Shown here in pieces: positions 36,270-50,300 of a DNA stretch of 64,000 nucleotides (the stretch's first letter is position 1; every line of letters begins with the position of its first letter). The notes beneath the pieces are model-generated. The model was not told the origin of the DNA and ran no database searches. It worked only from the letters and a program-made list of their open reading frames with translations. The position numbers and the translations under genes were made by a program. This stretch comes from Prorocentrum cordatum. Taxonomy: Eukaryota; Sar; Dinophyceae; Prorocentrales; Prorocentraceae. The stretch spans positions 12,501-76,500 of the forward strand of contig CAUYUJ010002066.1 in the NCBI GenBank assembly GCA_963575745.1. Direction: 5' to 3'.

Positions 36270-36376
36270 TACCACTACTAGTACGATGCCGAGTATTACG
36301 ACTACTACTATACTGCTACTACAACTACCACTACAACAACTCTTACTACTACTATTACTACGACTACTGTTGCTAT

Positions 36377-36427
<51 letters not shown>

Positions 36428-36540
36428 GACTACTACTACTGCTACTACTACTCCTACTACTAGGATTACTACTACTTCTACTACTTCTACTACTTCTACG
36501 ACTACGACAGCCACTACTACTACTGATACTACTACTGCTG

Positions 36541-36573
<33 letters not shown>

Positions 36574-36577
36574 GTAT

Positions 36578-36608
<31 letters not shown>

Positions 36609-36732
36609 GCTACTACTACTCGTACTAGTACTACTACTACTACTACTACTACTATTAATACTACTACTACTATTACTACTATTACTGCTACTACGACTAC
36701 GACTACGACTACTACTACTACTACTACTTCTT

Positions 36733-36780
<48 letters not shown>

Positions 36781-36888
36781 TTACTACTACTACTACTACT
36801 ACGACTACTACGACTACTACGACTACTACGACTACTACGACAACGGCAACGACTACTACTACTGCTACTACTACTCCTACTACTACTC

Positions 36889-36943
<55 letters not shown>

Positions 36944-36965
36944 CATTACTACTTCTACGACGACG
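36115..36965. repeat. TAC trinucleotide tract
   Basis: About 850 bp of (TAC)n with interruptions, followed by GAC-type repeats to about 37005. The poly-Leu and poly-Val open frames are artefacts. Between 36000 and 36115 there is a short CCCAGA/CCCAAA run. Confidence 0.97.
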
Positions 36966-37009
36966 ACGGCGACGAGACGACGACGACGACGACGTCGACG
37001 CCTACTACT

Positions 37010-38040
37010 ACGATGTGTTGACTGCTATGAACACCACGACCACTCCTTATGAAGACAAGCTTGCACTCGGGCCCTGAATCGCGGAGTGCACTTGGAAGAG
37101 CTTCTGTGAGCCTGCGGGGCATTCCTGTCGACAGGGCAGCGACCCTGGCCATTCGAGAGGGCGTGAGAGGGTACGCAAGCAAGCAGCAGGGATACGCGCA
37201 GGTCGGGGGCCTGGACCAGGGCGGGTGGGGCGAGACAGGCAGGCGGCTTGTTGAGCCAAGGACAGCAGAGAGGCAAGCGCACAGACGGGCAGACCGAACG
37301 GGCAAGACGGGCAGCCAGGGACAACGAGAGCGGCAGAGGCAGAGTTAACCATGCAGAGCGAAGGACGGACAGACACACAAAAGGATGCAGATGACAGAAG
37401 CCTGCGTGAGGGGAAGCGTGAGGAACATCGTGTCGAATCCTGCTGACGTAAGCCAGCAGGCCTTTTCCGCTGGAGGACTTCAGGTCTTACAGTACGAGTC
37501 GAGTCGGCGCTCGCACGCAGCCCTGGTTGACTGCCCTTTCCAACCCTCGCCTCTCTCCCTAATGCTCTTCACACACCCCTCTGCCATCCCCAGGAGGCCG
37601 CAGCCTGGCAGGATCTGCCCACCACTACAAAGGGCGCCCGCAGGCCCCGACCGGGAGCAGAGCCCGACAATCCCCGTCCACACCTCTCACGGGCGAACCC
37701 CCCCCCAGCCAGAGGCCTTATCCCTCGGGCATGAGCGGCAGTCTGTGCAGCCTGCCGGTGCTGTGCAGCCCGGCGTCCTGGGCACGCCGGCTGCCTGTGC
37801 AGTCGGGCAGCCTGTGCAGCCTGGCAGCCAGTGCAGCCCGGCAGCCCAGCAGCCTGAGCACTGCAAAAAGTTCGGCACGAGCCCTGCAGTGTCCCAGACC
37901 TCCGACGACGTGTTTTGTTCCAGTGCACGGCCTCCCAGGTCCCGACCGCTTCGCTTCCCCAGGCCTCGCTTCTTGTCCCGTGCCTCTGCTGGATGGTCCT
38001 GGGGCGCGCAGACTGCCTCGACCCTGGAACCCCAGAGGAG
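37010..38040. other. No gene recognised
   Basis: Non-repetitive, GC-rich sequence with CAGCC-rich stretches (37740-37860) and no conserved reading frame that I can support on either strand. Confidence 0.5.
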
Positions 38041-38238
38041 GAAGGGGACGAGGAGGAGGAGGAGGAGGAGGAGGAGGAGGAGGAGGAGGAGGAGGAGGAG
38101 GAGGAGGAGGAGGAGGAGAAGGAGAAAAAAGAGAAAAGGAGGAGGAGGAGGAGGAGGAGGAGGAGGAGGAGGAGGAGGAGGAGGAGGAGGAGGAGGAGGA
38201 GGAGGAGGAGGAGGAGGAGGAGGAGGAGGAGGGAGGAG
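38041..38238. repeat. GGA microsatellite
   Basis: Nearly uninterrupted GGA repeats ending about 70 bp downstream of the stop codon of the UBE2O-like gene. Confidence 0.95.
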
Positions 38239-38308
38239 GAGGGTCGAGATCTAGGAAAACATGCCGACCTAAAAGGTCAGGTCGCCAGACGTCTGGGGCT
38301 GTGGCAGC

Positions 38309-41300
38309 CTAGAGGTCCCCGTCGGCCGAGGCGCTGCCTTCGGGGCCCGCCGAGCATGCCGCGCTCGCGCTCGCTGCCGCCGGGGCGGCCGCCGCTGAGG
38401 CGGCCACCGCGGACACGGGGGCGAAGCGCTCTCGCAGTCGGGGCAGGGTCTTAGCGAGCACCTTGCGGAAGCCCTCGCTGCTCTTCGAGGCGCTGGGGCC
38501 CTCCAGAGCCTCCTGTCGGGGGGCTGCCCGGGCGAGGCCAGGGAAGACGGGGGCGGGTCATGGCATGCGGTCGAGAACTTTTGCCGAGCCTGTCGCGGCG
38601 GCGGCCCCAGCGACACGCCATGCCATGCGAGCGGATCGCGTGTCGCTCCGCTCCGCGGGGCGGAAGGCTCGGACAGGCTCGGGACGTTGACGCTCGGGGG
38701 CTGGGGCGTGGATAGGGTGTCGCTCCGACGCGTGGTGGGCCAGAACTGGCGTAGCGACACGCTGAGCCAAAGTTCCTGACCGTGGAATACAGTCAGCCAG
38801 TATAATAAGCAAGGACGCGCGGTGAGAATACAAGGGCTTTGGAGGCCCATGTTCACGTCCTCAGGACGAGGTCGGCCAGCGGACGTCGCCAGGCAGGGAT
38901 GGGGCAAGGATGCAGGGGGGAACCCTGGGAGGTCGCTCGTCCTTACTACGCGGGTGCAAGCTGTGGCGCCGCCTCGTCGATGCGTCGGCAAAGCAGCGGC
39001 GACGTCGACTGACGATGAGCATCGGGCTCTGGATAGGGCCGGCCCGCCGATGCGCCGGCGAGGCCCCCGTTGCGGCGGGCCCGGCTCCTCGACCTCACCG
39101 ACCAGCTTTGCGCCGAAGCGGGCGAAGTAGTCTGCGACGATCTCGGCGAAACCCAGGGGCGGGTTGGCCGCCACGTTGAGCGCGGCGCGCAGCGCGAAGA
39201 GGCGCGCGTGCTCGTTGTACAGGGTGGAGGCCTGCTGCCCCTGCTCGGTGCCGGCGTCGCACTCGTGCCCCGGCTCGTTGAAGTACGGCTCCTCCACCTG
39301 GGCAGCCCGGAGCATCCCGCAGTGAGGGAGAGGGAAGGAGACGGAGGGAGGAGAAGGGAGGAGGGGGGAAGAGGAGGAGGAGGAGGAGGAGGAGGAGGAG
39401 GAGGAGGAAGAGGAGGAGGAGGAGGATGAGGAGGAGGAGGAGGAGGAGGATCCTCATACCTCCTCCTCCCTCGCAGCTGGGAACCTTGCCGGCAGCCGCG
39501 TGCACTCGGAGCACGGACGAAAGACCGTGGGTCTTCGAGCACGGGCCGCTCGGCCGAGGGCCCGGGGCCCGGTCGGCGAGGCCCAGAGCGAGTCCCACCA
39601 GCCCTGTGGGCGTGAGTGGTTTGGCGGGGTTCCTCTCAAGTCTTCCCTCTTTCCCTCGGGGAGGCGCTTGTCACTGTTCCCTCTCAATGCCCCCCACCCC
39701 CCACGCGACCAGCAGCCAACCCAGACCCATGCGCAACCCCGTCCACCATCCCTGTCAGGGAACAGTACAGAATACGCTGTGCCTTCAAATCCGCCGACCC
39801 TGTTGGCGTGCGTGAGGGGTATGTCTGGTCCCGTCGACGCGACGCCTTTTCTGTTTCTCCTTCCCCGTCGGAAGGGAGAGAGCACTCTCCCGTCGTCGGG
39901 GGGAAGGAGTCCCGGGATTGAGGTAAATCGACCCACGTCGCAGCCACGTCAAAGGTCAAAGGGAAGCCCCTTCCATTTGTCCCTTCCCCGGCGGGGGAGG
40001 CGCGGCCCAAGGGGGGGGGGTCAGATTCGCATCGCCTCTGGGGGTCCTCCTCTCCCACGCCGGTTCTTCTCCTCTCCGGCGTGCCGGTCCTCCTCGGGGC
40101 CTCCTCCCCAGGTGGGGAGGAGTCCCAGGGGGGAGGGGAGTCAGATACGCATCCTCTTGGGGGTCCTCCTAGGCCCTCCCCTCCCCTCTCCCACGCAGGT
40201 CCTCCTCCTTCTCCTCCTCCTCCGCCTTTTCCTCCTCCCCCTCCTCCTCCTCCCCCTCCTCCTCCCCCTCCTTATCTCCGCCTCCTCCTCCTTCTCCCCC
40301 TCCTCCGCCTCCTGGTCGTCGTCGATGTCTTTCAGGGTCGGCGGCACCAGCCGTCAGGCCTTCACAATCAAGAGTATGCGCGGGCGCCCAGCGACCATGT
40401 TCCATAGATTTTTGACAGGGACGGCCGGGGTGCCAACATGTTGCTTGCTGCGCGCATGCCAACACCTCCCCCACCATCCCTTGGAAAACAACAACTTAAT
40501 ACACTTTGCACCGTAACCTGGATCATGCGCGGACGCCCCGCCATCACTTTGCAGTGGTTTTTGGTACAGGCGGCTGGGGAGGGGTACAGCCAAGCTAGGT
40601 GCGCTCGCGTCATATCTGACATCCTACCCCTCCCTCCCATATGATCCCGAAAGGGTGCGCGATGCATTGTAGAGCACGGCATGGCATGGCGTAGAAGAGC
40701 ACCGCAAAGCGTAGCACCAACCTAGCATTGCATTGCATGCCGTGGCATGGCACGGGAAATGACGCCAGCGCTGCAGCGGGAGCACGAGTCGGAACGAGCG
40801 GAAGCGCGGAAAGAGGCCAGCGCTGCAGCGGGAGCACGATTCGGAACGAGCGGAAGCACGGAAATGAGGCCAGCGCTGCAGCGGGAGCGCGATTCGGAAC
40901 GAGCGGGGCCCGAAAATGAGGCCGGCGCCTCGGCGAGAGCAGCATTTTGTAAAAAAGCAAGCGGAAACCCAACTCCGGGGAATCCTGTGTGTAAAAAAGC
41001 AGTACGCGGGGGGGGCTAATACGGTCAAGCCGTCATCAGGGGAAGAGGGAGAGTAGTATTCATATTGAGTAATTGTATATCGCCTCCCCAACCATCTCCT
41101 GCCAAAAACAATGCACAATGCACTCTGCACCAAAACCAAGATCATGCGCGGGACGCTTCGCGCTCACATCGCACTGGTTTGAGATTTGAAGGTGGGGGTG
41201 CCAGCATTTTGCCCGCTTCGTGCAGGCCCAGCATCCCTTTCAAGTACAAAAAAAAAGCAATGGGCCAGGGAAGGCGGGGGGAGGCGGCATAGTGCCTGCT

Positions 41301-44300
41301 GTTCGCAGGCCCAACACCCCTGTTAAAAAACAATGAAGGACCGTGAGCGCACACCCGCACACAACAAACCCGCCGTCACTTCGCATGGGTTTTTGGCAGG
41401 GACGTTCGGAGGGTCAACGTATTGCCCAATGTGACGCACCTGGGCCGCATGGCGCAGCTGGCATGTGCGCCGCACCTCGCGAGCTTCGGGCACCTGGCTG
41501 GCGTCTGCACTGGTTCCCGATGGTCGTCGATGGCAACCTCTGTCCGTGCTGAGACTCGGGTGCTAACTTATGTTTTGGGGGGCGGGGGAAATAAGCGAGA
41601 CGGCTTGTTGCTTGTGGGTACGTAGCTGGATCACGGTTCCCTTCTTAAAAACACTCCTTCCCCGACACGGCCGGCAGCCAACCCTGACCCATGCCGCCAC
41701 CCCCCTCACACCATCCCACTGCCTCTGGATATGGAGCATGCGCGGGCGCCACGCGACCATTTCGCATTAGTTATTGAAAAGGACGGCGGGAGGGGCCTCA
41801 CATCGCTTGATGCGCGCATGCAAACCATCTGTGCACTGTGTCTCCGAATATGGAGCATGCGCGGGCGCCCCGCGAACCCTTTGCATGGGCTGTTGACAAG
41901 GAAGGGGGACTCATATTGCTTGCTGCGCGCACACAATCAACCCCTTACCAACAAACGATACAAACTACACTGTGCCTCCAAATCTGGAGCACGCGCGGGC
42001 GCCGCGCGACCATTGAGAGAGCGTGATCCACCGCCGCTTTACTGCGGAAAATTGCCAACCTTTTCCTCCAGAGCCCGGGGGTCGCCCCCCCCCCCCCTCT
42101 CCGAAAATCCCCCCCCCCCCTGCTGGAACCCCTCCCCCCCCCCCCCCCTCCGGATCCGGAAAACCGGGGGGGGTCACTACCGGTTCGAACCCCCCCCCCC
42201 CCTCGAAAACCGGAGGGGGATCACTACCGGTTCGAACCCCTCCCCACCCCCCCACTCACCGCCAGCAAACGACTCCCGGTCCCTACCACCGTCCGCATCA
42301 CATCCTCCACTGTTGTTCCCAGCACCACTGTCCTCACCACCACTGTCCCCACTGTGTCCCCACCAGTGCCCCCACCACTGTCGCACTGTCCCCACTGTCC
42401 CCACCACTGTTCCCACCACGGTTCCACTCTCCCCACTGTCTCCACGGCCCCAAACCACTGCCCGACTATCCCCACTGTCCCCACTGTCCCACTGACTCCG
42501 CCGCTGTCCCACTGAGCTGTCCCACTGTTCCCACCACTGTCCCCACTGTCCCCACCACTGTCCCCACTGTACCCTCTGTCCCATTGTCCCACCGCCGTCC
42601 TCGCCACCGCCTTCACCACTGTCCCCACCACCATTGTACCCACCACTGTCCCACTGGTAGTGAGCCCCCCCGGTTTTCCGGAGGGGGGGGGGGGGGGGGA
42701 GGGGTTCGAACCGGTAGTGACCCCCCCCGGTTTTCCGCCAGCAGCAGTAGAACACGCTCTTTCTTCGATGCTGACCAGGATGGCAGGGGCGGGGGCCTCA
42801 TAGTGCCTGCTGAGCGCAAGCCGAGCATCCCTGTCACATTGCAATGCGAAGTGCACTTCGCATCCAAATCGGGGGCATGCGCGGGCGCCCCGCGACCACT
42901 CCGCATTGGTTTTCGAGAGGGGATGCGCGGGTCCTACTCCTGTGTTGGGAGGGTGGTCGGGAGTGAGCGAGACGGCCTGTGCCGTGTGGGCAGGAGATGT
43001 CTTGACCCCTTCCCCCTCCCCTCCCCTGGGTCTGGGGGGGGAGGGGCGGCGACCGATTGGAGCGGCCAAGATGGCCAAATGTGGCTCCAAGAAGGCAGAT
43101 CAGCGAGCCAAAGATGATCTCCAAGATGGCTCAAGATGGCGTCCAACATGGCCCAGGGGGTCCCAAGACCTCCCCAAGACGGCTCCAAGTGGCCACGGAG
43201 CCTTACAGTAAGGCCACCCAAATGCCCCAAATCCTTCAAACACCCGAGGAAACAACATTACGTGTTGCCTCTCACCTTTTCGCTTTCGACTGTACTCCGA
43301 GGCCTCCAGGTGGCTCCAAGAAGGCGCGACAGAGCCTCAAGAGGAGCCCAAGAGGGTCCCACGACGGCCGCCAGAGCTCCCAAGAGGGTTCCAAGAGCGC
43401 CCTAAGAGAGTCCAAGAGGAGGTTTTAGGAGCTGCAGAGTGGGGGACCCTCATTGAGTGCCCCCCCCCTATTTGATCGATCTCCTCAAAGATTGCCCCAA
43501 GAGGGCCTCCGAGGCTCCCGAGAGGGCCCCAAGAGGCGCTCAGGAGGCCCCCAGAGGCCATAAAGAGGTCCCATGAGGCTCCCAAGAAGGCCCTAAAAGG
43601 CCCCAGGACGCTCCCCTGAGGCAAGCAAGACGCTCCACAAGGCCTCCGGGATCGACAAGAGGCCCTCAAGACGACCCAAGAGGATTCCAAGAATCTCTCA
43701 CGAGACATCCGAAGAGACTCCGAGAGGCATCCAAGAGGCCTTCATCCTTTCTGCTCGCCCTCCTCCTCTTCCTCCTCCTCCTCCTCCTCCTCCTCCTCAT
43801 CATCATCAGCATCATCATCCGCCTATTCCTCCTCCATCCTCCCTCCTCCCCCTCCCCCTCCTCCGATTCCTCCTCCATCCTTCTCCTCTTGGGGTATGAC
43901 GGTTTCCCCAGTCCTTTATTCCACTGCGTGCTCCTCCGCATTCATGATCAGAGCAACTCTCCTCGGCATCGTTTCTAGAAGGGCTGTCGGCTGGTGCAGT
44001 TGCGCAATGCGTCTAGAAGAACTATTGAGGGTGAAGGGCCCAAGTACGAATAGCAAAAGGGAGTCGAGGGTCAATCTTGACACTCGCGCCAGCTGTGCTC
44101 AGAGTGTTCGTCACCGTCCTTCCCCCGCTTGACGCCACGACTCTCCTGCGGAGCATCGCGTCACGATCCGGGCCGACGGACACGGCCGCCGTGCCATACG
44201 GGGAGGCGCTGACGGGGGGACGCGCAGGGACTTCTCTGGCCATGGGCACGCCTCGGCCACGGGTGGGTTCCCTGGCCCAGATTGCACATAATGATGAGTG

Positions 44301-47300
44301 CGTCTTCCACCACCACCACCATGAGTTGGAGGGGGGAAGGAGGAGGACGAGAAAGAGGAGGACGAGGAGGAGGAGGAGGAGGAGGAGGAGGACCCCCTCC
44401 CCCTCCAACTTATGGTGGTGGTGGTGGAAACCAAGCCCATCATAGAAGAAGACGAGCAACGGCATAAACCTACACTTTCGACAGTCCGCGCGGAATGCTT
44501 GGATTTGCGCCGGATGCGCCAGGCGCGGCGAAAGAGGCGCCGCCAAGGCGCCCCAGCGCAGGTCCGAGAAGACCGCGCGGAGCGCCGAACGTGTCTGCTT
44601 ATGGCGTGTTTTTCGGCCTCGCTCGAAGGGGGAGCCCGAAAACCCGAGCCCTTCTTGAGCCACCGGTGATCCTTGTCCAGACGTGCGAAGTCCTGATTTG
44701 TTCCATACTCGGTCTCCGGAAGTCCCGACCCGTTCCCTAGGACCGGTTCCTCATCCTTAATCGTTTTTTGACGGTCCCGAGGCCCGGCGAGGGCCCAGAA
44801 GCCGAAAGCGACCAAAACCTCGCGTCGTGCTGTTTTTTGTTACGACGCGATCACGTCTGGGTTATGCAGCGCCTCGACTGCATTTCGAGCCGCCCTCCAC
44901 CAGAACCAGGCCCTGCAGGGAGACGAGCACCTGCAGCAGGGTCGAGCGCTGCGGGTCCCACGAGGGCCCGGACCACGTGCCCAGGAGGCTGAGGCAGACC
45001 TTGCCGTCCACGTAGAGGTTGGGATTCAGCCGCTCGTTGCCCACGTGGTGCGCGTGAAAGTAAGCCTCGAGGAACGAGCAACCCCAGACGCGATCGCGTC
45101 GTGAAAACATCTCGGCGGGAAGTTTCTAGCCGTCTTCGGCCTCTGGAGGCCCTCGCCGGGCCTCGGGATCGTCAAAAAACGACTCAGGATGAGGCACTAG
45201 ACCCAGAGAAAGGGCCGGGACTCCGGGGGACTGCGCATTGAAAAAAGCAGGAGCTCGCATGTCTGGGACGGCGCCTGTCCAAGACGTACCTTTTCCTGTG
45301 CAAGCTCTTCGGCACCGCCTGCACCCCGCACCCTCCGGCCGCCCGAGGCCCCGCCCGCCCGCGCCCTCTCTCCCCAATTCGTGCCTTGCGAGCCCCGCCT
45401 CGAAGAGGGAGGGTGGGAGAGGAGGGAGGGTGAGAGGGCGGGAGAGGGAGGGAGGGGCTCTCCCTCCTCCCACCCTCCCTCCTCCTCCTCTCATCCTCCT
45501 CCTCCTCCTCCTCCCTCCTCCTCCTCCTCCTCCTCCCCTCCTCCTCCCTCCTCCCTCCTCCTCCTCCTCCTTCTCCTCCCTCCTCCTCCTCCTCCCCTCC
45601 TCCTCCTCCTCCTCCTCCTCCTCCTCCTCCTCCTCCTCCTCCTCCCCTCTCCTCCTCCTCCTCCTCCCTCCTCCTCCTCCTCCTCCTCCTCCTCCTCCTC
45701 CTCCTCCTCCTCCTCCTCGCCCTCGACCCGCAGACCAAAAAGCCGGGGACGGCGCAGGCACACACCGTCGGAGGCCCGCGCGCCTCGCTCGCATCTGCGC
45801 CGGGCCCCCCCCCCCCCTCTTCGGCGCGCGGACCGCGCCGGGGGCGGCGCCCGAGGCGCCGCCAGGGGCCCACAGCGCAGATCCGAGAGATCCGCGCGCG
45901 GGGCTCCGAGGATGCAGGGGTGTGCAGGTCTTGTGCTCCGGGGGCCAGGGGAGGTTCGCGAGGGTAGTCGCTGGGGAGGCAGAAGTCGAAGAAGAAGGGG
46001 ACGTGGGAGTACGGCGTGTCGGATGGGCCGACCACCATGGCGCGGAAGAGGTCGGTGCGGGAGCCGAAGGTGCGGACCACGATGGGGGCCGGGCCCGTGG
46101 AGCCCTCCAGGAGGCCCTTCTTGAGGCAGGCCATCTCGCGCCGCACCGCCGACAGGAAGGGGCGCGACGAGGAGGTCGCGCGCGCCAGGAAGTGGTGGTC
46201 TATGGGCTCCACGTCGTCGTCGAACGCGTCGAACGCGGGGACTCCGGAGCACGGCTCCTCGGCAGGCGCTGTCGCGGAGGGCGGCGGCCCATCCTCTGAC
46301 GCGTCTGCGGGCGCAGCCGCCGCCGGGGGCGTGGGCGGCGCGGCGGGGGCGCCGGAGCTGGCCGAGCGCGACCCGGACAGGCCGAGGTAGTCGCCGACGA
46401 AGTTGATGATGCCGGAGGCGATGCCAGGTCGGGCTGCCTGCGAGGCCTTCGCCTGATGAGCAATTGGAAAGGACACCTAAGCCTGCGGGAGCGGACCTGG
46501 GTCAAGAGGCCCAAGATGATCGGGGATAGGGAGGCTTTTGTTCAGATGTGGCGGCCCAAACCACCTAGATGGATGATCCATGATGCGAAGACGGGGACCT
46601 CAATTCGGCTACGTCTTCACTGTGTTATGAGGGCAGGAGAGCCCAGAATCGAATCGATCAGTCGGGACGGCGATCTAAATGAATCGGATCGGCGAACATC
46701 GGCAACCGAGTCAGGGAAAGGGGAATCGGCAAACATCGGCAGCCAATAGGCCTCCATGGATAGATGAGTCGGGTCCCTAATCAGCATCTCGAGCCGAACC
46801 GGATCGGGATCGGACTCCATCGGAATCGAAGCAAGTCGAGTCGGAGGAATCACACAACAAAAAACACGCTTGGGTCAGGGGTTCTCTCGTCCTCGATGAC
46901 CTCGGGGCCCTCCATCGGCTCGTCGTCGTCGGGGCCCTCCATGGCGACGTCGGGCGCGTCCGCCCCGGGGGTCCGCGCCTCGGGCTCCTCGCGCCCCTCC
47001 GACGGCGCGGCCTCGGAGCGCGCGCTCTCGTCGTCGGAGCCGGAGCCCTCGCCGGCAGACTCGGAGCCGTCGCCGTCGTCGACCACGAGGAGGTGCCAGA
47101 CCTGCGCGCGTGGAGCCCCGAGGTCCGGCCGCTGCGGTCTCTCCAAGGGCTCCCAGCTGCGCGCGGCGCGCGGCGCGAGGCGCGCAATTTGCGAATCACT
47201 TCGCGCTCTCGCGCCGCCCCCCAGGGGAGAAGAGGAGGACGAGGAGGAAGCGGGGCCGAAGCGCGAAGCGGGAATAGCCTCGCGCCCTCGAAGGCGCCAT

Positions 47301-50300
47301 CGAATATCTGCACCAGATGTTTACTCGCCAGCTTCCGGCGCCAGGGCCATGACAGATCGATCCAGCTCGAACAGTGCCGCAAGGCGTGAGGAGGTCCAGG
47401 GCGCAGGTCGTGAACATCTGCTGCGCTGCATTCCAGGGGATGCGGGGGAGGACAATAGCACTATCCTCCACTGAGGCATTCCCAGGACAGCGCAATCTTC
47501 CGTCTAGGTTGCGCACAGCGAGTACGAAATTCAAGAATTTTACAGCGGCCCTGGAAAAACGCACGTAGTACTGAAACACTGGCACTGTGAAACCAGGTCT
47601 TGGTACTTAGAATGCGTTTCGACTTCACACGGCCGTTTTGTTAAGACGAGCTCGGGTGCAACACCTGCCTGCCCCCCTGTGGAGCCTCCGGGCGGAGAAC
47701 AGTCACGTACCGTAGTCTCGCATAGTTTTGCGATAGGGGCCTGAATTCCTGACTGGCATGTCAACGGCTAGCCAAGTGACGCCCGACAAGAGCCAGCACG
47801 CTCATACCCAACACCCCTCTTTCATCCGCACTCGCCAGCTTTGCAAGGATATTTTGAAAACGAGCCCTGGCGCCCGTGAAATCCGCCAAGCCACTTGCCA
47901 TGGCCAAGCTATGTGGCGCAAGCTCTGCGATGCCACGTCTGTGGTGCAAGCTGCGCGGTCAAGAACCATTGGATAAGGAATCCAGGGTCTGGGAGCTGGT
48001 GGGACTCTATTGGAGGCTTGGCCATGGACATCACCGCTGCCCTCGTCAGACACGGAATCCCTCAGGGTCTGAAGCCTCCTGGGCAAGTTCCTTAACGAAA
48101 GCCTCCACCGCATGTGTGGTGTAAGCTGAGTCCGAAACCTGGACTCCGTCTTCGCTGCTACTTGTGCTACCTCGTACTGTGCATCGGCAGCGCCTGTGGG
48201 TGCACCGACGCCGCGGCCCGGCTGCTGCCACGGCCCCCGCTGCCGCTGCTGGCCGCGCCGGCGCGCTCAGTGTGGAATACTTCCGCGTCTGAGTGCCCCC
48301 CGCCTCCCCCTGTCCTTCGCGGCCGCCCTGTCTGCCTTCCCCCCCCTCCTGCATGCCGGCCAGTTCGCGCTTCGGTCGCCCCGATCCCTCACCGCTGGTG
48401 CGGCTCTGCTGCCTCGCCGCCGACGGAAAAAGCGTGGTGCAAGCTGTGCTGCGCGGTGCACGGCTGCACGGTGCCAAACAAAAAAAGAACCTGGCCCGCG
48501 ACTAAGCGCCCGCGACCAGCGACCGGGGCGGCAGCATCCTGCACGAGGAGCCCATGGGGCGGCGATCGCCACGAGCGGCAAGCCTCTCTGCAGCCGCGCC
48601 CTCGCGGTCTGGCTCCCGGGGCCCGGTCCCCCGCGGATGCGCGGTCGCACGGGGTGCGCCCTGCGCGGGGCAGCCACGAGCAAGGACGCCCCGCGTCCGC
48701 AGGGTCGCGGCCCAGGGGCCAGGCCCGCGAGGCGCCCACGAGGCGCCCACGGACCGCGGCGAGGCGAAAGCTGAGGACCGGCAACCAGATACCTGGAGCA
48801 GAAACGGAAGTGCGCGCAGCGCTTGGGAAACGCACGCAACAGCTCTCGCCTGCCCCCCCCTCTGGAAGTCCCACTCCACGCGTGCTCCTGGGCTTATCTC
48901 GAGGCTCCTGCCTCCAACGATCGCTTGCGCAAAAAGGTCCAGCTTCTCGACAGGACACTGCGGGAGCACTGCGGTCGGCGCGACCCCAAACCCCCAGTTT
49001 CCATGCAGACCTCCTTCCACTGGTAGCTGCCGTCGAGCAGCCTGATGTGGGCCTGCCCGTCAGACCTCAGCTCGCACACGCGACCGGCCCACTGCTGGTC
49101 CTGCGCGTCGGGCACGAGCACGGCGTCGCCGAGGCGAATGTCCACCTGCGGGTGGTCCGTGAGCTCGAACACGCTGACCTCGAGGCAGAACCACCAGGGG
49201 GGGCTGGCGCAGGGCTGGCCCAGAAGCAGAAGCACCGACCCACCATCGCCCATTCGTCGCCACTCGGGGCCCGGGTGCCCCAGACAGCCCTGGAGCGCGC
49301 GGCTTCACCCTCGGGGGCCTGCTGCCCACCCATTTGTAATTCAGTGCCGATCTTGCCTCAACTTCTCCGCCCTGCGCCAGCCCCCACCCTGCGCTCGGAC
49401 CGACTCAGGCTGAGAGTCCTGGCGCTGGAATCGGCAACACACCGCCGACGCATCGGCGGCAGGCAGCAGGTGCCGAAGCTTGGCGGGGCTGGGCCACCGG
49501 GCCCCTTTTCGCGGCGACGGGGGCGACTGTGTAGCGAATTGGCCAGCATGCGCGAGTGGAGAAGAGAGCACGCTGACATGGATGAGGGATCCGCGGACCT
49601 GGCGCAGAGGCGCAAGACTCGTGGATCGGGGAAGGGACCCGATAAAGCACGACGCCCGTGCCGCCCGATGTGGCGGCATCGCGCGCCGGTTTCGCTCTGA
49701 AGCGGGGCCCTTTGCTAACCCACGCGCCTTAATCCATGTTAGCGCTTCCTCGATCGATGCTCGATCCTCAGTCAATCCTCGATGCTCGATCGATTCTCGA
49801 TCCTTGTTAGCGCTTCCTCGATCGATCCTCGATCATGGATCGATCGTCGATCGACCCTCGATCGATCATGGACCGATCCTCGATTCTATGAGCGCTTCCT
49901 CGATCGATCCTCGATCCTCGAGCTCCTGAGTCTAGCCCCAACGTCGCCCTGAGCCTGTCCCCCTCCAACGTGTTCCTGAGCCTGTCCCCCCTGACGGTGC
50001 CCCGAGCCCATCTCCCCCTAACGTTGCCCTGAGCCTAGTTATCCCCCCCTGACGTTGTCCCGAGCCTATCCCCCCCTGGCGTTACCCCGAGCCTATTCCC
50101 CCCCCTGACGTTGCCATGAGCCTATCTCCCCCTGACGTTGCCCCGACCCTATCCCCCCCTGGCGTTACCCTGAGCCTATGACGTTGCCCCGAACCTATCC
50201 CGCCCGTGACGTTGTCCTGAGCCTATCCCCCCCTGGCGCTGCCCCGAGCCAATCCCCATCCCCCAACGTTGCCCGGAGCCAATCCCCCCTGACGTTGCCC

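Noticed and set aside
36000-37077. Poly-Leu (plus) and poly-Val (minus) proteins
   Set aside because: Translation of the TAC trinucleotide tract.
46850-47474. Plus-strand frames opposite the acidic exon (46764-47474)
   Set aside because: Antisense of the UBE2O-like exon 5; Ser/Arg-rich shadow without motifs.
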